A DNA stretch of 64,000 nt from CAYFKJ01 sp964343605 (GTDB taxonomy: Bacteria > Pseudomonadota > Alphaproteobacteria > UBA2966): assembly GCA_964343605.1 (NCBI GenBank), contig CAYFKJ010000007.1, positions 124,001 to 188,000 on the forward strand, read 5' to 3'. Numbering within the stretch: position 1 is the first letter of the stretch; every line of letters begins with the position of its first letter. The notes beneath the pieces were generated by a model. It did no database searches and had not been told where the DNA came from. It saw nothing but the letters and a program-made list of their open reading frames with translations. This document shows positions 16,749-24,663 of this stretch, one piece after another. The position numbers were made by a program, and so were the translations under genes.

Positions 16749-17453
16749 ATGAACGATACGGTATTGCGGTTTTGCCGCGTCGGCGTCCTTGCAGCCTTCT
16801 CGCTCGGATGCACCGACGTTGCTGATAACAATCCAAATCCGATCTCGATCGCGAACCTCCAGGGCGTCTACGATCTGGATATGGCAGCCATGGCGGACAA
16901 AGCCGCAGACGATGGCGGCTTCAAGATGATTTCGGAGCTGCTTGTGATTGATGGCGACACGACGGTGTTTACCCCGACATTTGAAGGGGCGCGTCCGTTT
17001 ACGCTTGCCGGAAATACGGTCACCCTGACGGGCGGCGGTTACGACGACATCGTGCAAGCATCCTTCGGTGACAACGGAAATAGGCTGACGCTTGTCGATG
17101 AAATCGATGGTGACATCGAAACTTTCGTGTTCATCAGACGGGGCGACAGGGCCGCGTCCGACGAAATATCCCTGGCCAATCTGAAAGGTCGGTATGAGTT
17201 GGACGTTGCCGACAGCTCCTTGAAGACGTTCACGGCCGCCATTTCGGGAAAGCTTGAAGTCACCCGCAACATGGCGAAGGTTTCGCTGACGTTTTCTCAA
17301 ACGAGGCCGTTCACGATTTCCGGCAACGCCATAAAACTCCGGGAGTCCGATGGCACAACCACATTGCTCCATACAATCAGGAGCCGGGATGGGATCAGCC
17401 TGACGCTGACATTCGCTGAGTCCGGCGAAAGCTTTGTCTATTTGAGGCGTTAA
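16749..17453 (+). CDS. Hypothetical exported protein, probable lipoprotein, with internal duplication
   Basis: A 234-residue protein lying between two cyclase paralogues on the same strand. It has an N-terminal hydrophobic segment ending in FSLGC (C21), a weak lipobox. The remainder is two similar halves of about 100 residues: the first begins ISIANLQGVYDLD and contains ARPFTLAGNTVTL and ETFVFIRR; the second begins ISLANLKGRYELD and contains TRPFTISGNAIKL and ESFVYLRR. The halves look like all-beta lipocalin-like or META-like folds, but I do not recognise the family. Position suggests a link with the cyclases; that is inference. Confidence 0.7.
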   Translation: MNDTVLRFCRVGVLAAFSLGCTDVADNNPNPISIANLQGVYDLDMAAMADKAADDGGFKMISELLVIDGDTTVFTPTFEGARPFTLAGNTVTLTGGGYDDIVQASFGDNGNRLTLVDEIDGDIETFVFIRRGDRAASDEISLANLKGRYELDVADSSLKTFTAAISGKLEVTRNMAKVSLTFSQTRPFTISGNAIKLRESDGTTTLLHTIRSRDGISLTLTFAESGESFVYLRR

Positions 17454-17771
17454 TCCTCGAATGGACCGATCTGAGGGCGCTGTCGGAAAGCATGATCAGC
17501 TAGACGTTTGTGCCCAAGGGATTGGTCGCCGGACCTAACGGCGGCGTACGGATCACAGCCGCCAACGTTGGACAAAGGTCAGGCTTACCTATTCGCGTTA
17601 CCCCGAGAAAGATCGTGTTTCCCCACCCGTGGTAACCGACGGAACAAGTCAGGAGCGCACATTTGGATCACCGTTTGGCAGTACCGCGGTATTTGCTTAG
17701 GCATACCGATTGGCTTGATCTTCAAAGATTGTGTAGCATTTCTCTGTCGCCTTGGGGGAGGTGCTCAATAG
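17454..17771 (+). other. 318-base intergenic region before the second cyclase gene
   Basis: It contains the second copy of the cyclase upstream element and a GGGGGAGG ribosome binding site close to the next ATG. An 87-codon open frame here overlaps those signals and has no ribosome binding site, so it is not called. No RNA gene or repeat is recognised. Confidence 0.5.
17725..17742 (+). promoter_or_regulatory. Upstream element shared by the two cyclase genes, copy 2
   Basis: AAGATTGTGTAGCATTTC, 17 of 18 bases identical to the element before the first cyclase gene and at almost the same distance from the start codon (29 against 28 bases). If TAGCAT is a -10 box, TTGGCT at 17710-17715 could be a -35 box with 18-base spacing. 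Confidence 0.5.
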
Positions 17772-19517
17772 ATGAACGGTGGCGGCGACCAAAGACGCCT
17801 TTCAGCGGTTCTTACCGCCGATGTGGTCGGCTATACCCGTCTCATGGAAGTGGATGCAGAGGGTACCGTAGCCGCTTGGAAGTCCGCCCGGGCGGATATC
17901 ATCGATCCGGCGATTGCCGATCACAGAGGCCGCATCGTCAAGCACACCGGCGATGGTTTTTTGGCGGAATTTTCAACCGTGTTGGACGCAGTCAGCTGCG
18001 CCACTGCCATGCAAAAGCAGCTTGGCACCGGTCCGCTTGATTTCCGCGTCGGCGTGAGCCTGGGTGACATTATCGACGACGGCGAGGACATACATGGAGA
18101 AGGGGTCAATATTGCGGCACGGATCGAAGCACTGGCCGACCCCGGGGGGATTTGCATTTCCGGAGACGTCTACAATCAAGTGAGAAACCGGCTGGACTGC
18201 ATGTTCGACGATCTAGGCGAACACGATGTAAAGAATGTCTCTGCGTCGGTCCGCATATGGCGCATCGTTCCAGAGGGGGCGAAACCGGACCGCGCAACAG
18301 GTCCGATTCACAATCCCCCGCTACCTGACAAACCTTCCATCGCCGTGCTGCCTTTCAACAACATGTCGGGTGATCCGGATCAGGAATATTTCTCGGATGG
18401 AATTGCCGAAGACATTATTACGTCGCTATCCCGTTTTCATTCGTTCTTTGTCATCGCCCGCAATTCTTCCTTCACATACAAGGGCGACAGCATCGATCTG
18501 AGGCGGGTTTCGCGCGAGCTTGGTGTTCAATACGTACTGGAGGGTAGCGTGCGCAAGGTGGGCGATCGGGTTCGGATCACCGCCCAGCTTGTCGATGCGA
18601 TCGCCGACCACCACGTGTGGGCGGAAAAGTACGACCGCGATCTCGAAGATATTTTCGCCATCCAAGACGAAATAACCGAACACATTTGCATGGCCGCGGC
18701 GCCTGAATTGCAGTCCGCCGAGATGAACCGCGCCCGGCACAAATCCGTTCCGGAATTGAGTATTTGGGAGCTGACGGCTCGGGCTTCGTGGCACATTGGA
18801 ATGTTTGTGGCCGAGGACAACGCCCTGGCCCAGGAACTACTCAACAAGGCGCTGGAGATCGACCCCGAGAGCCCCCTCGTTCTATCGACGCTCGCGCAAA
18901 GCTACACCTTTGACGGCATGTATGGCTGGCAGCGGCCGCCTGCCGAATCACTCGTCAACGCCATGGAAATGGCGCGAAGGGCGATTGCTCTAGATAAACA
19001 AGATGAAGGCGCGCATATGACGTTGGGGCTCGCACTCTTAATGTCCAAGCGGCATGACGAAGCGATGAACAGACTTGAGACGGCAATTCGTCTCAACCCA
19101 AATTATTCGCCGGCCATTGGTTGGTTGGGAGTGGTTCATGTCTATACTCACGAGCACGAACAAGCGGCTGCCCTATTGCACAAGGCCATACGTTTGAGCC
19201 CGCGCGACGCCTTCCTAGCCTGGTACGTAGGGCATTTTGGCATGATCGAAATCATGGCGGAGCGGTACGACAAGGCTGTCGGTTGGCTGGAAAAGGCGGC
19301 ACTTGAAAGCGCGGACATGCCGTCGATCATTCGAGGCAAGGTGGTTGCTTACGCCCTGCAGGATAAATTGGAAGAGGCCCGAGCCTCCTTTGAACATCTC
19401 AACCGTCTTGTTCCGGGCGTAACCATCCAGGCATCGATGAATGCCGTGCCGTTCACCCGTGACGATGATGCAATCAGATGGGAAGAGGGCCTCCGGAGAG
19501 CCGGCATGCCAGAGTGA
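17772..19517 (+). CDS. Class III adenylate/guanylate cyclase with TolB-like and TPR domains (copy 2)
   Basis: A 581-residue paralogue of the upstream cyclase with the same architecture: cyclase domain (8-165), TolB-like domain (about 185-330) and TPRs (about 340-575). The catalytic residues are conserved at the same numbers: D17 (LTADVVGYT), K57, D61 (HTGDGF), D106, N113 and R117. The first 150 residues of the two proteins are nearly collinear without gaps, while the TPR parts are more diverged, suggesting one enzymatic output with different partner recognition. The ATG follows a GGGGGAGG ribosome binding site about nine bases upstream. Both are probably expressed independently, since each carries its own copy of the upstream element. 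Confidence 0.92.
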   Translation: MNGGGDQRRLSAVLTADVVGYTRLMEVDAEGTVAAWKSARADIIDPAIADHRGRIVKHTGDGFLAEFSTVLDAVSCATAMQKQLGTGPLDFRVGVSLGDIIDDGEDIHGEGVNIAARIEALADPGGICISGDVYNQVRNRLDCMFDDLGEHDVKNVSASVRIWRIVPEGAKPDRATGPIHNPPLPDKPSIAVLPFNNMSGDPDQEYFSDGIAEDIITSLSRFHSFFVIARNSSFTYKGDSIDLRRVSRELGVQYVLEGSVRKVGDRVRITAQLVDAIADHHVWAEKYDRDLEDIFAIQDEITEHICMAAAPELQSAEMNRARHKSVPELSIWELTARASWHIGMFVAEDNALAQELLNKALEIDPESPLVLSTLAQSYTFDGMYGWQRPPAESLVNAMEMARRAIALDKQDEGAHMTLGLALLMSKRHDEAMNRLETAIRLNPNYSPAIGWLGVVHVYTHEHEQAAALLHKAIRLSPRDAFLAWYVGHFGMIEIMAERYDKAVGWLEKAALESADMPSIIRGKVVAYALQDKLEEARASFEHLNRLVPGVTIQASMNAVPFTRDDDAIRWEEGLRRAGMPE

Positions 19518-19715
19518 TCTTAATCACACGGGAACATTAAAGCCGGCCTGCAGTTCCGATTTAGCGCAACACGGAAAATCTTGAACCGCTCGAAAGCACG
19601 TCCGATTAGCCCCACAATGCGGACTATTTCGCTTGGCAAATTGGTTTGAGACCCGGCGGATGAAGGTATTTGCCGCCCAAGCGCGCTGCCCGACCAACCG
19701 ATTGAAACACCGGCC

Positions 19716-20384
19716 CTAAAACACGTCCCCCTCTACCGGCAGTCCGGCGGTGCGCCATTCCGGTAGGCCGCCTTCCAGGCGCCGCGCCGCGATGCCCTTG
19801 TCCCGCAGCATGGCCACGGCGTCGTAGGCCAGCACGCAGTACGGTCCCCGGCAATAGGCGATGACCTCCTGGCCGGGCGGCAGTTCGTCGAGGCGCCGTT
19901 TGAGGTCGGCCAGCGGTATGTTGACCGCGCCGGCGACATGACCGGCTGCGAATTCCTCGGCCGGACGCACGTCCAGGACCGTCACCAGACCGTCGCGGCT
20001 GCGGCTCAACAGTTCGTCGGAGGAAACGGCCTCCAGAACGTCCTTGGACTTGAGGAAGGTATCGACAAGGCGGTCGACTTCGGCCAGCGAAGTTTCCGCC
20101 ACCGCGCGCAGGCTGCCGAACAGGGCGATTACGGACTCGTCCGCCAGGGAATAGTGCACATACTGACCGTCCTTGCGGGAGCGCACCAAGCCGGCGCGCA
20201 GCAGGTGCCGCAGGTGCTGCGAGGTATTGGCCACAGAGAGGCCCGCGAGGTCTGCCAGAACCTCGACGCTGCGCTCTCCCTGGGCAAGGAATTCCAACAA
20301 TTCGAGCCGGTTGGCGTTGCCCAGGGCCTTGGCCACTTGAGCGAACTGCTCGAACAGCGCTTTCTTGACGTTGCCGGAAGCCAT
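19716..20384 (-). CDS. ArsR-family regulator with C-terminal rhodanese domain
   Basis: A 222-residue two-domain protein. Residues about 10-95 form a winged helix of the ArsR/SmtB family (VLADLAGLSVANTSQHLRHL, RKDGQYVHYSLAD). Residues about 120-218 form a rhodanese domain with active-site loop CRGPYC (AYCRGPYCVLAYDAV) and the terminal GGLPEWRTAGLP. The only two cysteines in the protein are in this loop; the classic ArsR metal site ELCVCDL is absent. Sensing of persulfide or sulfane sulfur through the rhodanese cysteine is therefore more likely than metal sensing, by inference. An AAGGAG ribosome binding site precedes the ATG. It is divergent from the operon it probably controls, with a perfect inverted repeat between. 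Confidence 0.9.
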   Translation of the reverse strand: MASGNVKKALFEQFAQVAKALGNANRLELLEFLAQGERSVEVLADLAGLSVANTSQHLRHLLRAGLVRSRKDGQYVHYSLADESVIALFGSLRAVAETSLAEVDRLVDTFLKSKDVLEAVSSDELLSRSRDGLVTVLDVRPAEEFAAGHVAGAVNIPLADLKRRLDELPPGQEVIAYCRGPYCVLAYDAVAMLRDKGIAARRLEGGLPEWRTAGLPVEGDVF

Positions 20385-20401
20385 CGAACGCTCCTTCGCG
20401 C

Positions 20402-20475
20402 TTGACGTGGACGACCTGAATTTATAATATTCAAGTAATCAATTGAATATTATATTAATGACCCGGCCAAGTCAA
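20402..20475. promoter_or_regulatory. Face-to-face promoters over an 11-8-11 inverted repeat (ArsR operator)
   Basis: ATAATATTCAA at 20424-20434 and TTGAATATTAT at 20443-20453 form a perfect inverted repeat with an 8-base spacer. On the plus strand TTGACG (20402-20407) is 17 bases from TAATAT (20425-20430) in the left arm. On the minus strand TTGACT (20475-20470) is 17 bases from TAATAT (20452-20447) in the right arm. The two promoters would point at one another, with their -10 boxes inside the operator arms. Dimeric ArsR proteins bind such repeats, so autoregulation together with repression of the cytochrome operon is likely. Confidence 0.65.
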
Positions 20476-20541
20476 TTCGGGGCAACCTATTCGCAAGACG
20501 GCGGGCAATTGGGTGGAACGAATTCGGTGAACGACTTCGTC

Positions 20542-21369
20542 ATGAATAACGAGCCGTTGATCCGGCTTGTCGCCTTTTTCGGCATCCTCATCGTGATGGC
20601 CTTGTGGGAGGCGGCGGCACCCCGGCGGCAGCGGGCTTTCTCCCGTTGGGTTCGGTGGCCGTCGAACCTTGGTATCGTCGCCCTCAACACTCTGATCGTG
20701 CGCCTCATCCTGCCCACGGCCGCGGTCGGCGTCGCCTTGATAGTCGATGACCGAGACTGGGGCCTGTTCAACGCCTACGCCCTCCCCGAAGCGGTAGCGA
20801 TTGCGGTCTCTGTGGTGCTCCTCGACTTTTTCATCTATCTCCAGCACGTACTGTTCCATGCCGTTCCCGGGCTTTGGCGGCTACACCGTATGCACCACGC
20901 CGATCTCGATTTCGATGTCACCACGGGCGCCCGCTTCCATCCCATCGAAATCGTCCTCTCGATGATCATCAAGCTGGGCGCGGTGGCGGCGCTGGGCGCC
21001 CCGGCGTTGGCGGTCGTGGTTTTCGAGGTCGTCCTCAACGCGACGGCCATGTTCAACCACGGCAACGTAGCCTTGCCGACTGGTCTCGACCGGCTGCTGC
21101 GGCTTGTCGTCGTCACGCCCGACATGCACCGGGTTCACCATTCGGCGGTGCACCGGGAGACCCATTCCAACTTCGGCTTCAACCTGCCCTGGTGGGATCG
21201 CCTGTTCGGCACCTATCGGGACCAGCCGGAAGCCGGCCACGAAGCCATGACTATCGGCCTCGACCGCTTCCGCGAGGGCGGCGAACTCAGGCTCGACCGC
21301 ATGTTGCTGCAGCCCTTCCGGGGAGATGCCGCGGGGTCGTCGCTGAAACGCGGGGGGCCGGCGCCATGA
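20542..21369 (+). CDS. Sterol desaturase/fatty acid hydroxylase-family membrane protein
   Basis: About 275 residues; an inner-membrane di-iron enzyme of the fatty acid hydroxylase superfamily. The eight-histidine pattern is complete: HVLFH in the second pair of helices, HRMHH, and HRVHHSAVHRETHSNFG near the C-terminus. It has about four to five membrane helices. The start is uncertain: ATG 20542 (MNNEPLIRL) gives the usual family N-terminus, GTG 20527 is an alternative, and ATG 20458 sits against the operator without a ribosome binding site. It is the first gene of the ArsR-rhodanese-linked operon, and its TGA overlaps the next ATG (ATGA). Substrate unknown; a lipid C-H bond is the family norm. 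Confidence 0.85.
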   Translation: MNNEPLIRLVAFFGILIVMALWEAAAPRRQRAFSRWVRWPSNLGIVALNTLIVRLILPTAAVGVALIVDDRDWGLFNAYALPEAVAIAVSVVLLDFFIYLQHVLFHAVPGLWRLHRMHHADLDFDVTTGARFHPIEIVLSMIIKLGAVAALGAPALAVVVFEVVLNATAMFNHGNVALPTGLDRLLRLVVVTPDMHRVHHSAVHRETHSNFGFNLPWWDRLFGTYRDQPEAGHEAMTIGLDRFREGGELRLDRMLLQPFRGDAAGSSLKRGGPAP

Positions 21370-22538
21370 GCGATCAATCGGCGTATCGCCTGGCGGGTGT
21401 CTACAAACCGAAACCCCTGCCCGCGTCCAAACAACGCTCCCTGGCCGGACGCTATGCGCTGCCCGTTCAAATGCTGGCGCTCGCGATGTTCGCTTGGGCC
21501 TTTCTCGGCTGGCTGAACGAGGCGTATCTGTACTGGTGGGAGAGCCCGATCTGGCTCAACCGCTATACCGAATACGCCATCATCCTGGCCTTCGGCGTCT
21601 GGCGCATCAGTGCCGAACAGAACCCCTACACCCGTCGCCGGCTGACCGTTCTGGTGGCCGTCGTCACCGTGCTTTGGTGGTTGATCCCCTGGGCCTTTCC
21701 TTTCTTCGAGCCCTACGTCGGGTTCCTCGGCGCGCAGCCGGTGTTCCCGGCCCTACACACGCCCGGCACCATAACGTTCTTCCTGGTTCTTGCAGCCGTT
21801 TTGCTGTTCGGGCGGCGGGTGATCTGCGGCTGGGGCTGCCCTTGCGTCGGCATCCGCGAGACCGTGGGCTTCCCCTTCCGGCACGTCACGCCGCGCGGCG
21901 AGTGGGCCTGGCGGTTGCGCCATACCAAGTGGATATTCTTCGCCCTCTATGTAATTGCCGGCGCGGCGGTGATCCTGCCGTTGAATTCGTTGTCGGCAAG
22001 TTTCCTCGGCATCTTCGGCATGCTGGTGGTCCTGCCGTACTTCGCCTCCATGCTGCTGTCGCCGCTGATCGGCAACCGGGGTTATTGCCGCTACCTTTGC
22101 CCCTACGGTGCGACGTTCGGCCTGCTCAACCGCGTCGGTTTCTACCGTATCGATTTCGATCAGAAGACCTGCAACGACTGCGGCGTCTGCACCCAGGTTT
22201 GCGACATGGGCATCCCCGTTCTCGAATTGGGCCGCAAGGGAAGCAAGATCGACGTCGCCGACTGCATGGGTTGCGGGCGCTGCGTCACGGAGTGCGCCAG
22301 GAACAGTTTGGCCTTCGTGGATGTCCGCACGGCTCTCAATCCCGCCGTCACCCGCAGCCGCGACCGGCTGCGCGCCTGGGCCCTGGACAAAGCGACGTCG
22401 ACGGGCTGGCGGGCTCGCTCGTTCGCCGTCTTGATGGCCCTGCTGCTGGTCGGCGGCTGGCGCCTCTCGGAAGCCGTGGGTGGACCCGCCGAACTGCCGA
22501 CCGATATCTGGGCCGCCGCCCTGTGCCTCATCCACTGA
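21366..22538 (+). CDS. NapH-like membrane-bound 4Fe-4S protein
   Basis: A 390-residue inner-membrane protein with about five or six membrane helices and two C-terminal 4Fe-4S ferredoxin clusters (CNDCGVCTQVCDMGIP and CMGCGRCVTECARNSL). Two further cysteine motifs at helix ends, ICGWGCPCVG and YCRYLCPYG, are typical of NapH/NosR/RdxA-type quinol or ferredoxin-linked electron carriers. A last hydrophobic helix follows the ferredoxin domain (about residues 355-373). The ATG overlaps the preceding stop, so translation is coupled. In this operon it is the likely electron entry point passing electrons across the membrane to the periplasmic multiheme cytochromes encoded next; family knowledge supports electron transfer, the direction is inference. 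Confidence 0.9.
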   Translation: MSDQSAYRLAGVYKPKPLPASKQRSLAGRYALPVQMLALAMFAWAFLGWLNEAYLYWWESPIWLNRYTEYAIILAFGVWRISAEQNPYTRRRLTVLVAVVTVLWWLIPWAFPFFEPYVGFLGAQPVFPALHTPGTITFFLVLAAVLLFGRRVICGWGCPCVGIRETVGFPFRHVTPRGEWAWRLRHTKWIFFALYVIAGAAVILPLNSLSASFLGIFGMLVVLPYFASMLLSPLIGNRGYCRYLCPYGATFGLLNRVGFYRIDFDQKTCNDCGVCTQVCDMGIPVLELGRKGSKIDVADCMGCGRCVTECARNSLAFVDVRTALNPAVTRSRDRLRAWALDKATSTGWRARSFAVLMALLLVGGWRLSEAVGGPAELPTDIWAAALCLIH

Positions 22539-23878
22539 GTTTTACCGCGGCGCTGGCCGCGGCCCTGTTGTTGTCCTGGAACGCACTCGCCGGCATGAAG
22601 GACGGCGTCGTGGGAACCGGCCTTTACGGCGAGGACTGGCGGCCCGATCCGGTGCACGAATACTGGGATCCGAAAACCTTTCACCAACCGGAAACCGACG
22701 ACGTCGTCGGCCGTTTTTCGGGCGCTGAATGCGTCGAATGCCACGCCGACGTGACGCCCGGCATTGTCAAGGACTGGCAGACGAGTCGCCATGCCGAACC
22801 CGGACCCGACCGCGAGGCGGTGGCATGCGACGGCTGCCACGGCGCGGATCACCAAAACCTGCGGCTGCCTTCACCCGCCGACTGCGGCGGCTGCCATCAA
22901 ACCCAGCACGGCCAGTTTCTGGACGAACGGCGTTACGGCTTCCCCAGCCATGCCCTGGCCATGGAGCGCGCGGTGGACGCCAAGCATTTCGTCGACAAGC
23001 CCAAGTCGGAGGTCGCGGCCTGCCTGCAGTGTCATTCGGTCGCCACCAAGTGCGACAGTTGCCACACGCGCCACCGCTTCGCCGCCGCTGAGGCCCGCCG
23101 GCCGGAGGCCTGCATCACCTGCCATTCCGGCCCACCGCACCCGGACGACGAGGCCTATTTCGCTTCCGCTCACGGGCAGCGATACCTTGCCGAGGGCGCA
23201 TCGTGGGACTGGTCGAAGCCGCTGGTGAAAGGCAACTACCCGGCCCCGACTTGCGCCTACTGCCACATGACGGGCGGCAATCATCAGGTCGCCGACAAGG
23301 CGATCTGGAAGTTCGGCATCCGCGAGGTCAACCCGCGCACCGCCGAAAACAAGGTCAAGCGGCGGCGCTGGATCGAGGTGTGCGCGGACTGCCACGAACG
23401 CGCCATGGCCGACGCCGCGTTGAACCGCCTCGATGCCGAACGCAAGCGTGCGTGGACCCAACTCTATGCCGCCGAAAGCGTGCTCAGGGACCTGCGCAGC
23501 GACGACATGCTGCATCCGCCGCCGGGGCGCCGGCCCCTCTATCCGGTGGATTTGTGGGAACACATTTTGCCGACGGCGAGGATCGGCTTTTACGAGGGCC
23601 AGGCCTCGGCCTTCTACAACGTCTCGCGCATCGAGCGTGACTATTTCGAAATGTGGTACTTCGACAACTTGGCCGCCTACAAGGCAACGGCTCATGGTGC
23701 GTCTGCGCTCGCCGACGAAGCCCATCGCCGACTTACGCCCGCTCTCGAGGCCATCCGCCGGGAGGCGCGAGAATTGCGCTCCCTCGGGGAAGCCGAAAGA
23801 GCAAACCGCCGCCCCCACGATCCTGGCGCCCTCTGGCTGCACGGCCGCTACACCGACCTCAACCGGGAGCGAAACTGA
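22523..23878 (+). CDS. Octaheme c-type cytochrome, hydroxylamine-oxidoreductase-like
   Basis: A 451-residue exported cytochrome with eight CxxCH haem motifs: CVECH (from C70), CDGCH, CGGCH, CLQCH, CDSCH, CITCH, CAYCH and CADCH. The GTG start at 22523, overlapping the previous gene by 16 bases, is chosen because it alone gives a signal peptide (hydrophobic LAAALLLSWNALAG). The C-terminal segment NVSRIERDYFEMWYFDNLAA is a hallmark of the HAO/octaheme nitrite reductase superfamily. No CxxCK site is present, so it is not a NrfA type. Whether the P460-type tyrosine crosslink exists cannot be settled by eye. Possible activities are oxidation of hydroxylamine or hydrazine, or reduction of nitrite, hydroxylamine or sulfur oxyanions. 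It is shorter than classical HAO (about 550 residues). Confidence 0.88.
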   Translation: MPHPLSFTAALAAALLLSWNALAGMKDGVVGTGLYGEDWRPDPVHEYWDPKTFHQPETDDVVGRFSGAECVECHADVTPGIVKDWQTSRHAEPGPDREAVACDGCHGADHQNLRLPSPADCGGCHQTQHGQFLDERRYGFPSHALAMERAVDAKHFVDKPKSEVAACLQCHSVATKCDSCHTRHRFAAAEARRPEACITCHSGPPHPDDEAYFASAHGQRYLAEGASWDWSKPLVKGNYPAPTCAYCHMTGGNHQVADKAIWKFGIREVNPRTAENKVKRRRWIEVCADCHERAMADAALNRLDAERKRAWTQLYAAESVLRDLRSDDMLHPPPGRRPLYPVDLWEHILPTARIGFYEGQASAFYNVSRIERDYFEMWYFDNLAAYKATAHGASALADEAHRRLTPALEAIRREARELRSLGEAERANRRPHDPGALWLHGRYTDLNRERN

Positions 23879-24627
23879 TGCGGATCGCGGCTCTTGTATT
23901 CATGCTGGGAATGGCGTTGCCGGCCGCCGCCGCCGAGTTGCTGGGCGAGGGACCTCTCGCCGACGCGGATTGCATCGGCTGCCACGAATCCTCGGCCGAA
24001 GCTTGGCGGTCAGGGCCGCACGGCGCGTCGGGCGGCGCCGGCTGCACTGATTGCCACGGCGAGAGCCATGCCGACACCGGTCCCCTGCCCCGCCGCAGCG
24101 AGGCCTGCATCAATTGCCACGGCGGAGACCGGGGCGCACCGGCGCGCAGCTACGTCACCTCCAAACACGGCGTCATCGCCACGCTGGAAGGCGCGCGCTG
24201 GGACTGGTCGAAAAGGCTGTCGGAGGCCAACTACCGGGCGCCGACCTGCAGCTACTGTCACATGCACGATGCCGCGCACGGTCAACTCCTGTCGCCGGAT
24301 GTGCTGCAAACCGCCTGCGCGGATTGCCATTCACCGCGCTATGTCAACACCCTCGCCGTCACGGGCCGTCGTATGCTGGGCATTGCGGAACTCAAGGTCG
24401 GTGAAGCGGCGGATGCCGCCGGAACGGACCCCGGACCGGCCGTCGAAAGGATGCTCAGGGAAATGCGGACCAGGACCCTCCGCAATCTTCGCCTCGGCAT
24501 CGGGCACCAGTCGCCCGATTATCAGTGGTGGTTCGGTCACGCCGCCCTCGACGGGGACCTCCTGCGCATCAAGTCGGCGCTCACCCGCAAAGCTCGCCGG
24601 CGTGCCCTGAACGGGAATACGGATTGA
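23878..24627 (+). CDS. Pentaheme c-type cytochrome related to the octaheme protein
   Basis: A 249-residue exported cytochrome with signal peptide (IAALVFMLGMALPAAAAE) and five haem motifs: CIGCH, CTDCH, CINCH, CSYCH, CADCH. The last three motifs and the linker between them match the octaheme protein (WDWSKRLSEANYRAPTCSYC against WDWSKPLVKGNYPAPTCAYC), so the two genes are paralogues, this one with fewer haems. Its C-terminal helix (HQSPDYQWWFGHAALDGDLL) corresponds to the HAO-type tail. The ATG overlaps the upstream TGA by one base. It probably partners the octaheme cytochrome in the periplasm as electron donor or acceptor, or as a reduced second subunit. Confidence 0.87.
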   Translation: MRIAALVFMLGMALPAAAAELLGEGPLADADCIGCHESSAEAWRSGPHGASGGAGCTDCHGESHADTGPLPRRSEACINCHGGDRGAPARSYVTSKHGVIATLEGARWDWSKRLSEANYRAPTCSYCHMHDAAHGQLLSPDVLQTACADCHSPRYVNTLAVTGRRMLGIAELKVGEAADAAGTDPGPAVERMLREMRTRTLRNLRLGIGHQSPDYQWWFGHAALDGDLLRIKSALTRKARRRALNGNTD

Positions 24628-24651
24628 AGCCGCTGGGATCAACAGCTTCAA
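24624..24651 (+). terminator. Weak hairpin after the cytochrome operon
   Basis: TTGAAGC at 24624-24630 and GCTTCAA at 24645-24651 can pair around a 14-base loop at the end of the pentaheme gene, between convergent genes. No T-run follows, so an intrinsic terminator is doubtful. Confidence 0.25.
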
Positions 24652-24663
24652 CCGGGTGATCGG

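Noticed and set aside
17508..17771. 87-codon frame upstream of the second cyclase gene
   Set aside because: It has no ribosome binding site and overlaps the shared upstream element and the ribosome binding site of the cyclase gene.
22523..23878. Octaheme protein as cytochrome c nitrite reductase NrfA
   Set aside because: NrfA has a CxxCK catalytic haem and five haems; here all eight motifs are CxxCH.
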